From NCBI GenBank assembly GCA_964436935.1, contig CAYTES010000069.1, positions 1 to 6,870 of the forward strand: DNA of 6,870 nucleotides, written 5' to 3'. The notes beneath the pieces are model-generated. The model worked only from the letters and a program-made list of their open reading frames with translations, was not told the DNA's origin and made no database searches. Within the stretch, counting starts at the first letter, position 1. Each line of letters begins with the position of its first letter. Origin of the DNA: CAYTES01 sp964436935. Its GTDB lineage: Bacteria > Patescibacteriota > Gracilibacteria > UBA1369 > UBA12473. Of this stretch, positions 1 to 3,936 are shown piece after piece. The translations under genes and the position numbers were made by a program.

Positions 1-1
1 C

Positions 2-1171
2 GGTGCATCGACGGGTGCACACGAGGCGGTGGAACTGCGGGATGGAGATAAATCACGGTATGGGGGGAAGGGCGTACTAAAAGCGGTGGGGCATGTGAAT
101 ATCGACATTTTAGGATCCGTTCTAGGCAGGGACACCTTGGATCAAAAGGGACTGGATGAAGCATTGATTCGCTTGGACGGAACGGAAAACAAAGGCCGCC
201 TGGGAGCCAACGCCATTTTGGGCGTTTCCTTGGCGAATGCCTATGCCGCAGCACAGGAAAAAGGCGTTTCTCTCTTTCGCTCACTCCATCCCGAAGGCCA
301 TCTGTTGCCGGTTCCCATGATGAACATCATGAATGGAGGGCAACACGCGGACAGCGGCTTGGACATTCAAGAGTTCATGATTCTTCCCGTGGGCGCGCCG
401 TCATTTAAAGAGGCACTCCGCATGGGAGCGGAGGTATTTCATGCCCTGAAAAGCATTTTACATGAGGCGGGTTTATCGACCGCCGTGGGAGACGAAGGCG
501 GATTTGCGCCTAATCTTCCGCACAATGAAGCGGCGTTTGAGTATATTTTAAAGGCGATTGAACGGGCCGGGTACAAAGCAGGAGAAGAGATCATGTTGGG
601 GGTGGATGTGGCGGCTTCGGAATTTTATGAGGCGGATGGCTACCATTTGAAAGTGGAGGGGGTGGCTCGAGTACTGTCGAGTTCCGAAATGGTTGATTTT
701 TATGCCGGCCTTGTTGAAAAATACCCACTGGTTTCGATTGAAGACGGGCTGGATCAAGACGATTGGAAAGGCTGGAAACACTTGCACGAAAGGTTGGGGG
801 GGGGACTTCAGTTGGTGGGTGATGATTTGTTGGTCACCAACGTCATACGACTCCAACGCGGTATTGATGAAAAAGTGGCCAACTCCATTTTGATCAAACT
901 CAATCAAATCGGAACACTCACTGAGACCATTTCCGCGATTCAGATGGCTCACGAGGCGGGCTGGACTGCAGTGGTTTCGCACCGTTCCGGAGAAACGGAA
1001 GACACAACGATTGCGGATTTGGTGGTCGCTTTGAATACAGGACAGATCAAAACGGGATCTCTCTGTCGCACGGACCGTATCGCGAAATACAATCGACTCT
1101 TGAGAATTGAAGAGGAGTTGGGGGAGAAGGCAAGGTACGCGGGGAAGGGAGCACTCAAAAGAACCACCTAA
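2..1171 (+). CDS. eno: Enolase (phosphopyruvate hydratase), 5'-truncated by window edge
   Basis: Enolase interconverts 2-phosphoglycerate and phosphoenolpyruvate in cytosolic glycolysis. The frame is open from the left edge, and the first visible residues are GASTG, the mobile Mg-binding serine loop near residue 40 of known enolases. So about 38 N-terminal residues lie outside the window; the GTG at 29 is internal, not a start. All landmarks are present (visible numbering): His115 in GGQHA, Glu124 in QEFMI, Glu165 in GDEGG, Mg ligands Asp202 (VDVAASEF), Glu247 (SIEDG) and Asp274 (GDDL), catalytic Lys299 in the signature ILIKLNQIGT, His327-Arg-Ser in SHRSGETED, and Lys350 in IKTG. The C-terminus has normal length and ends in TAA. 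Small oddities are IEDG where IEDP is usual, and an in-frame run of nine G at 796-804. The next gene is convergent, 49 bp away; only a weak TAGGC/GCCTA pairing (1174-1178 with 1212-1216) lies between them, so no terminator is called. The assignment is secure. Confidence 0.97.
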   Translation, partial: GASTGAHEAVELRDGDKSRYGGKGVLKAVGHVNIDILGSVLGRDTLDQKGLDEALIRLDGTENKGRLGANAILGVSLANAYAAAQEKGVSLFRSLHPEGHLLPVPMMNIMNGGQHADSGLDIQEFMILPVGAPSFKEALRMGAEVFHALKSILHEAGLSTAVGDEGGFAPNLPHNEAAFEYILKAIERAGYKAGEEIMLGVDVAASEFYEADGYHLKVEGVARVLSSSEMVDFYAGLVEKYPLVSIEDGLDQDDWKGWKHLHERLGGGLQLVGDDLLVTNVIRLQRGIDEKVANSILIKLNQIGTLTETISAIQMAHEAGWTAVVSHRSGETEDTTIADLVVALNTGQIKTGSLCRTDRIAKYNRLLRIEEELGEKARYAGKGALKRTT

Positions 1172-1220
1172 AATAGGCTCGAAGCGGAAACTTTCATTGT
1201 CCCCTGAGGAGGCCTAATTT

Positions 1221-1877
1221 CTAAATCACCTCTAAATGCGGCAAACTCAAGGTGCTATTCACCCGCTTGAGCATAACCTCATGTCTTTTTAAATCCTGAT
1301 CCCTCATCGCATTTTCTTGCTCGTGTTTTTCATATTTGGCGATCAGGAAATCCAAGCGTGTGTACATTCCGTCTTTAAGTTCCATTAAAGCTCGATAGAA
1401 ATTCGTAAACTGATTATCATGTTCATCAAACCTTAGGTCGTTTTTATCAAACCTCTTTTCATTCTCATCAAACCGTGCTCGAACTTGATCAAATCGCTTT
1501 TCATTCTCATCAAACCGTGCTTGGACTTTATCAAACCGCTTATCAATTTGATCAAACCTTCGGTCGTTTTCATCAAACCGCTTTTCATTCTCATCAAACC
1601 GTGCTTGGACTTTATCAAACCGCTTATCAATTTGATCAAATCGTCGGTCGTTTTCATCAAATCGCTTTTTGGTTTCCTCTTTGTGCTCCACAAACTCACC
1701 ATAAAATTGATCTATTTTCACCTTAGAGTCATGTTTGTATTCCACAAACTCGCCGTAGAATTGATCTATTCTTATTTTAGATTCCTCTTTATCCTGACGA
1801 AATTCACGATAAAATTGCTGCAAGGTGACCTTGGGAGACGAACTCTTCGTTGAGATTTTTTTGCGTTTATTTTTCAT
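1221..1877 (-). CDS. Heptad-repeat coiled-coil protein of unknown function (218 aa)
   Basis: I do not recognise a named family. After a basic N-terminus (MKNKRKK), residues about 16-68 hold three 17-18-residue repeats around QQFYREF, IDQFYGEF and IDQFYGEF. Residues 72-155 are twelve exact heptads each starting RFD (RFDENDR, RFDQIDK, RFDKVQA, RFDENEK and variants). The tail (156-218) is helical-looking and charged, ending LPHLEVI. Phe at a fixed heptad position predicts one long coiled coil. No signal peptide, membrane segment or cysteine is visible, so it is probably a cytosolic oligomer or scaffold (inference). RFD-heptad proteins recur in CPR and some other bacteria without a firm function. 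ATG at 1877 is preferred to the TTG three bases upstream; neither has a Shine-Dalgarno sequence. A plausible promoter lies at 1906-1933. The coding DNA contains a recent 84-bp tandem duplication. Reverse-frame ORFs over the repeat are artefacts of its periodicity. Confidence 0.85.
   Translation of the reverse strand: MKNKRKKISTKSSSPKVTLQQFYREFRQDKEESKIRIDQFYGEFVEYKHDSKVKIDQFYGEFVEHKEETKKRFDENDRRFDQIDKRFDKVQARFDENEKRFDENDRRFDQIDKRFDKVQARFDENEKRFDQVRARFDENEKRFDKNDLRFDEHDNQFTNFYRALMELKDGMYTRLDFLIAKYEKHEQENAMRDQDLKRHEVMLKRVNSTLSLPHLEVI
1497..1664 (-). repeat. Tandem 84-bp duplication inside the coiled-coil gene
   Basis: Positions 1497-1580 and 1581-1664 are nearly identical 84-bp units, differing at only a few bases near their right ends. 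Each encodes the same four heptads (RFDENDR, RFDQIDK, RFDKVQA, RFDENEK), residues 72-99 and 100-127. The unit is itself made of 21-bp sub-repeats. Near-identity at synonymous positions points to recent slippage or unequal recombination. Copy number may vary between strains, changing coil length by 28 residues per unit without a frameshift. Confidence 0.93.
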
Positions 1878-1905
1878 CAAAAAAATTTTACCATTTGGAC
1901 TTCCA

Positions 1906-1933
1906 ACTATAGTTTTCTTAAGTTTTTTTGCAA
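1906..1933 (-). promoter_or_regulatory. Candidate sigma70-type promoter for the coiled-coil gene
   Basis: On the minus strand TTGCAA (1928-1933) is followed after 16 bp by TATAGT (1906-1911). A start about seven bases further would be near 1899, giving a leader of roughly 20 nt before the ATG at 1877. The match is good but unconfirmed. Confidence 0.5.
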
Positions 1934-1948
1934 ATGAAATCCGTTGAT

Positions 1949-1977
1949 TTGAGCATGAATTTATTTCACGTTATGCG
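1949..1977 (+). promoter_or_regulatory. Weak candidate promoter reading into the hairpin-rich region
   Basis: TTGAGC (1949-1954), a 17-bp spacer and TATGCG (1972-1977) form an imperfect sigma70-like element on the plus strand. Its predicted start near 1984 falls inside the TTCATGAA palindromes, so a bound repressor could block it. The -10 is poor; this is only a possible source of transcription for the non-coding region to its right. Confidence 0.25.
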
Positions 1978-1998
1978 GTTCATGAACTGTTCATGAAG
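1978..1998. promoter_or_regulatory. Two tandem TTCATGAA palindromes, candidate operator
   Basis: GTTCATGAAC (1978-1987) is a perfect 10-bp palindrome, and TTCATGAA occurs again at 1990-1997, eleven bases on, or about one helical turn. Two dyads on the same DNA face are typical of cooperative dimeric repressor binding. The site lies between the divergent candidate promoters at 1906-1933 (-) and 1949-1977 (+). The regulator is unknown. Confidence 0.4.
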
Positions 1999-2031
1999 TG
2001 GGAATTTTTGGGCATAAGAAAAGCCACTAAA

Positions 2032-2056
2032 GTTGGACGCTAACTTAGCGAACAAC
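2032..2056. repeat. Interrupted perfect inverted repeat
   Basis: The arms are GTTG (2032-2035) plus CGCTAA (2038-2043), and TTAGCG (2045-2050) plus CAAC (2053-2056), symmetric around C2044 with two unpaired bases on each side. It is the first hairpin of the direct-repeat-bounded element and could be an RNA hairpin or a protein-binding dyad. Confidence 0.6.
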
Positions 2057-2064
2057 GTAAGCGA

Positions 2065-2084
2065 CCTGCCTGCCGGTAGACAGG
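2065..2084. repeat. Imperfect palindrome of the CCTGCC...GGCAGG type
   Basis: CCTGCCTGCCGGTAGACAGG is a 20-bp self-complementary sequence with one mismatch and one G-T pair. In one plus frame it reads LPAGRQ and in a minus frame LPAGR. I recall peptides of this kind as frequent spurious translations of a dispersed palindrome in CPR metagenome contigs; that is recollection, not a search. It may be one copy of a genome-wide repeat. Confidence 0.5.
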
Positions 2085-2161
2085 GAGGGGGAGGCTCGGG
2101 CCCCACTTGGTGGGAGCGGCTTTGCCGATTGGAGGGGGCGATGACCACGCCCGGCGCGACA

Positions 2162-2512
2162 ATAAGAAAAGCCACTCTTCAAGGGGGCCTATTAGCAGTT
2201 TTGTTTTTGTTTTTGTAGCTGCTTAGAGCATTCCTATTTTAAGAGTGGCAAGAAGGTGACTACCCTTCCGTTTTTCCTGCCTTGCTTCGGTTCCGTAAGG
2301 GCCTGACCATAGCCGCCTGTTTGTCGCTCTCTCATGTGAATCACGAGGATTCAAAGGCATAAGATCGCCAGACTATTGTGAGAAGCTAAGCTTCCCGTGA
2401 TCGGTTTCTCCCGGTCAAGGGAGACTCCATCACAAAGCAGAAAGGAAGAAATGAGTAATCAGTAGCGCTAGTCCAGAAGGTTGTGCGGTCCTGATACAGG
2501 CCGCGTGTTTTA
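2162..2512 (+). ncRNA. Hairpin-dense non-coding region, candidate structured RNA (unassigned)
   Basis: No credible reading frame is present, but inverted repeats follow closely. GCCACTCTT (2171-2179) pairs with AAGAGTGGC (2241-2249). Further hairpins are GAAGG/CCTTC (2252-2268), GAATC/GATTC (2338-2352), GAAGC-TAA-GCTTC (2382-2394), the two-part hairpin 2397-2433 (GTGAT/ATCAC enclosing TCTCCC/GGGAGA), and 2485-2504. Inside the first helix, TTAGCAG (2192-2198), a T/G simple repeat (2199-2215), TAG, then CTGCTTAGAGC (2219-2229) resembles the end of the E. coli tmRNA tag and helix 5 as I remember them. No tRNA-like ends flank the region, so it is not a normal tmRNA gene. I find no RNase P, 6S, SRP or rRNA core motifs. 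The boundaries and the strand (taken from the motif) are approximate. Confidence 0.35.
2485..2512 (+). terminator. Candidate terminator hairpin closing the structured region
   Basis: GCGG-T-CCTG (2485-2493), loop ATA and CAGGCCGC (2497-2504) form an eight-pair stem with one bulged T, followed by GTGTTTTATT. The T tract is interrupted, so this may instead be one more hairpin of the putative RNA. Confidence 0.35.
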
Positions 2513-2846
2513 TTGGGTGGTCACTAGATTAATCATCTCTTCGCCTCCGCTTTGGGAGACGTTTGTTTGTTTTGGTTTTCAGTTGGGAAAGATCGGCCCG
2601 AAACGCTCTTCTTTTTTGCGTTTCATATAAATATATCCCCACTTCCCTCTATCGTCAAATTATTGTAGTTTACATAAACATTAAGGTTTTTTAATTTAAA
2701 TTGCAGATTGAAAATTTCCCATCCCCCTCGAGAAACACCCCCTGCACCAGGTTATTTCACCCCATTAACAGGTTGTCCCGGGACAAGATTGGAGCGCTGA
2801 TTCACAAAAAGTTAATCTTTTGGTTAAAAATCGATCATCTACAAAT
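2513..2846. other. AT-rich intergenic stretch without a gene
   Basis: I see no credible reading frame. It contains a small CTCC/GGAG stem near 2540-2560 followed by T/G-rich sequence, a 7-bp hairpin GAAACGC/GCGTTTC with an 11-nt pyrimidine loop (2600-2624, no following T run), a short palindrome GTTTA-CA-TAAAC (2668-2679), and a perfect 14-bp palindrome at 2773-2786. It separates the hairpin-dense region from the promoter of the tRNA-like RNA. Confidence 0.5.
2773..2786. promoter_or_regulatory. Perfect 14-bp palindrome, possible operator
   Basis: TTGTCCCGGGACAA is fully symmetric and lies about 75 bp upstream of the promoter of the tRNA-like RNA. It could be a repressor or activator site for that unit; no regulator is known. 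Confidence 0.3.
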
Positions 2847-2855
2847 TGCTATAAA
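2847..2855 (+). promoter_or_regulatory. Extended -10 promoter for the tRNA-like RNA
   Basis: TG (2847-2848), one base, then TATAAA (2850-2855) is an extended -10 element, which can work without a good -35; none is seen at the usual distance. Transcription would start about 2861-2862, where the long basal helix of the RNA begins. That agreement of independent signals supports it. Confidence 0.55.
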
Positions 2856-2861
2856 ATTACC

Positions 2862-3012
2862 GTAGATCGTGCGTGGGGCTGAGTTGGACTATCGCTAGAC
2901 TTGGTAATCTAAGCGATAAGGGTTTCCACGATCCGCCTCGGGCGGGCGATTCCCTTCAGCTCCACCACGATTTACCTAAAATGAAAGCCCTCTCTATTCG
3001 AAAGGGCTTTTT
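2862..3012 (+). ncRNA. tRNA/tmRNA-like small RNA with alanine-type acceptor end
   Basis: The core is 2875-2967. GGGGCTG (2875-2881) pairs with CAGCTCC (2957-2963) as a 7-bp acceptor stem with a G-U third pair (2877/2961), followed by A2964 and CCA (2965-2967). G3-U70 with A73 is the known identity of AlaRS substrates (tRNA-Ala, tmRNA). AAGGG (2918-2922) pairs with CCCTT (2952-2956), a 5-bp T stem directly abutting the acceptor. Between the arms are a nine-base link (2882-2890) with no D stem, and a 9-bp hairpin (2891-2917) with an 8-nt loop CTTGGTAA. The T 'loop' is 29 nt and holds a GC hairpin (2933-2945). Leader 2862-2874 also pairs with the CCA and trailer up to 2975. It has its own promoter and terminator. 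It is not a canonical tRNA: it could be a free-standing tmRNA-like domain, a degenerate tRNA, or an unrelated three-way-junction RNA. Confidence 0.6.
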
Positions 3013-3035
3013 ACTGAGTGATCGCTAGACTTGGT
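2891..3035 (+). repeat. 15-bp direct repeat: RNA internal hairpin and downstream copy
   Basis: ATCGCTAGACTTGGT occurs at 2891-2905, the 5' arm and loop of the anticodon-position hairpin, and again at 3021-3035, just after the terminator. Both copies are preceded by CTGAGT (2879-2884 and 3014-3019), though at different spacing. The second copy cannot refold because the 3' arm is missing. It may be a partial duplication or an attachment-site-like remnant. Confidence 0.75.
2984..3012 (+). terminator. Rho-independent terminator after the tRNA-like RNA
   Basis: AAAGCCCT (2984-2991) pairs with AGGGCTTT (3003-3010) around an 11-nt loop, and the stem runs into TTTTT (3008-3012). It lies 17 bp after the encoded CCA. 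Read on the minus strand, the hairpin is followed by a looser T-rich sequence and could also stop transcripts from tsaB. Confidence 0.8.
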
Positions 3036-3155
3036 GATTTTATTTTAGATTTTTTTAAATTTTATAGCAATATCTTTCATGATTTCACAAAAATTCTGGC
3101 TTTCTTTTAGAAATCTCATAACAGATAGGCTATCATTCTATTGTTTTCTATCCAC

Positions 3156-3758
3156 TTACGACGTTTTAGCCACGGTCACCAGCGGCGGTCGACTGTACAC
3201 CGGCTCGGCAAAAACGCCGATCGGCAAATCCTCATATTGAGAAGGTTCCAACACCAAAAAACCCTCTCCAAAACTTTTATAAGAAAATCCAGGTCCGGGA
3301 TGCTCTGCGGGCAGTTCCCCCATGTACCGCGTCCTATTCATGTCCAATTCACCCGAACCCCGAGGGCTAGATTCGCCCTCAAGAATGTAATGGGTACGAC
3401 CGGCTGAAATCATCACGGTGTACTCCTTTCCTTTTTCGTCATCCGGAAGTCGACTTTTCCATAGTTCAAAAACACTCACCGTTCGAATTGGAATTTTTAA
3501 AACCCACGCCATACTATTGATGATTGAAATCCCCACGCGAAGACTGGTGTAAGGCCCCGGCCCTTTAACCACAACCAAACTAGACAAATCCTTCCAGTTT
3601 TTTCCATACAGAGCCAGCATTTCTTCCAGGCGGGGAAGCACCTGTTCCGACCCTCTGGATTGGGACTCCCAGGTCACTTCTTCGAGTACTCCATGCTCAT
3701 TCAGGAGTGCAATGGCGCTTTCACGAGAGGCGGTATTGAGAGCAAGAATCAAAGACAT
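3156..3758 (-). CDS. tsaB: TsaB, tRNA N6-threonylcarbamoyladenosine biosynthesis subunit (200 aa)
   Basis: TsaB is the non-catalytic partner of TsaD; with TsaE they transfer the threonylcarbamoyl group made by TsaC onto A37 of tRNAs that read ANN codons. Shown by the N-terminal ASKHA-fold strand SLILALNTAS (usually ALDTS, here Asn) and the hallmark VVVKGPGPYTSLRVGISI at about residues 63-80, matching the family GPGSFTGLRVG motif, followed by a conserved VSVFEL strand. At 200 residues it is near the usual 200-230. The start is ATG at 3758; a GTG at 3866 would add 36 residues that precede the conserved first strand and look unlike TsaB. There is no Shine-Dalgarno sequence. A candidate promoter with its -10 only nine bases before the ATG suggests a leaderless or nearly leaderless mRNA. 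It is divergent from the radical SAM-type gene; tsaD, tsaE and tsaC are not in the window. Its catalytic-type residues are expected to be degenerate, as in all TsaB. Confidence 0.92.
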   Translation of the reverse strand: MSLILALNTASRESAIALLNEHGVLEEVTWESQSRGSEQVLPRLEEMLALYGKNWKDLSSLVVVKGPGPYTSLRVGISIINSMAWVLKIPIRTVSVFELWKSRLPDDEKGKEYTVMISAGRTHYILEGESSPRGSGELDMNRTRYMGELPAEHPGPGFSYKSFGEGFLVLEPSQYEDLPIGVFAEPVYSRPPLVTVAKTS

Positions 3759-3767
3759 ACTTGCATT

Positions 3768-3796
3768 AGGATAACAGTCGAAAAAAAATCCCACAA
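3768..3796 (-). promoter_or_regulatory. Candidate promoter for tsaB
   Basis: On the minus strand TTGTGG (3791-3796), a 17-bp spacer and TATCCT (3768-3773) precede the tsaB ATG by only nine bases, which would make the transcript leaderless or nearly so. Both hexamers are imperfect. Confidence 0.35.
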
Positions 3797-3808
3797 TACC
3801 GCAAATCT

Positions 3809-3823
3809 CAAAACTTAGTTTTG
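3809..3823. promoter_or_regulatory. Perfect 7-bp-arm palindrome in the divergent promoter region
   Basis: CAAAACT and AGTTTTG are symmetric around T3816. The site is just upstream of the tsaB promoter and about 60 bp upstream of the opposite promoter, so a factor here could act on either gene. The AT-rich composition makes chance occurrence possible. Confidence 0.25.
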
Positions 3824-3881
3824 GTTTTAATGAAGGGAAAAACGGAATAGGGCCTTTGAGATTCACGACTGCTCAATAGAT

Positions 3882-3910
3882 TTGACTTATTAATTAATTT
3901 ATTCTATAAT
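3882..3910 (+). promoter_or_regulatory. Strong sigma70-type promoter for the radical SAM-type gene
   Basis: TTGACT (3882-3887), a 17-bp spacer and a perfect TATAAT (3905-3910) form a near-consensus housekeeping promoter. The start should be near 3917, leaving about 20 nt before ATG 3937, with no Shine-Dalgarno sequence in that leader. It is the best promoter in the window. Confidence 0.8.
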
Positions 3911-3936
3911 AATTATCTGATAATTTAAATCCTCCG

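Larger units (their letters stand above)
2014..2176. repeat. GC-rich hairpin element bounded by a 15-bp direct repeat
   Basis: The 15-mer ATAAGAAAAGCCACT occurs at 2014-2028 and again at 2162-2176. The 133 bp between (2029-2161) are clearly richer in G+C than either side. They hold five successive inverted repeats: 2032-2056, 2065-2084, 2102-2114, 2117-2127 and 2136-2152. No terminal inverted repeats or transposase are seen. The arrangement resembles a small non-autonomous insertion with a long target duplication, or a duplicated RNA segment. A 61-codon reading frame crosses it but is not credible as a gene. Confidence 0.6.

Noticed and set aside
796..804. Run of nine G in enolase as a frameshift or phase-variation tract
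   Set aside because: The reading frame continues correctly through it (RLGGGLQ) and the gene is essential housekeeping, so no break is present.
1475..1853. Plus-strand and shifted minus-strand frames over the coiled-coil gene (83, 89 and 122 codons)
   Set aside because: The 21-bp periodicity keeps other frames open; the RFD-heptad frame has the proper coiled-coil pattern and its own promoter.
1966..2175. 69-codon minus-strand frame containing LPAGRS
   Set aside because: A translation of the same GC-rich hairpin element in the other direction; no family likeness.
2033..2218. 61-codon plus-strand frame starting with TTG and ending ...LLAVLFLFL
   Set aside because: It crosses the palindromes and direct repeats, starts with TTG without an SD, and its composition follows the repeats. 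Part of it may instead be a tmRNA-tag-like segment.
2250..2520. Group I intron core (GGTCAAGGGAGACTCC resembling R, CTAGTCC resembling S)
   Set aside because: Only short matches; convincing P, Q and P3/P7/P8 pairings could not be found and there is no interrupted exon.
2505..2530. T-box leader element (GGGTGG near 2515)
   Set aside because: Only six bases of the conserved box fit, and no aminoacyl-tRNA synthetase or amino-acid gene follows.
1980..2850. A complete standard or circularly permuted tmRNA gene
   Set aside because: No T arm (GGTTCRANYCC-like) or paired tRNA-like ends flank the helix-5-like motif, and the acceptor domain downstream is already closed on itself in the wrong order.
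2875..2967. Ordinary tRNA-Ala, tRNA-Thr or long-variable-arm tRNA
   Set aside because: No D stem, a 9-bp anticodon-position stem with an 8-nt loop, and a 29-nt T loop are incompatible with a standard tRNA.
3759..3866. 36-residue N-terminal extension of TsaB from GTG 3866
   Set aside because: TsaB proteins begin just before the ILALNT strand; the extension would cover the promoter region and has no SD.
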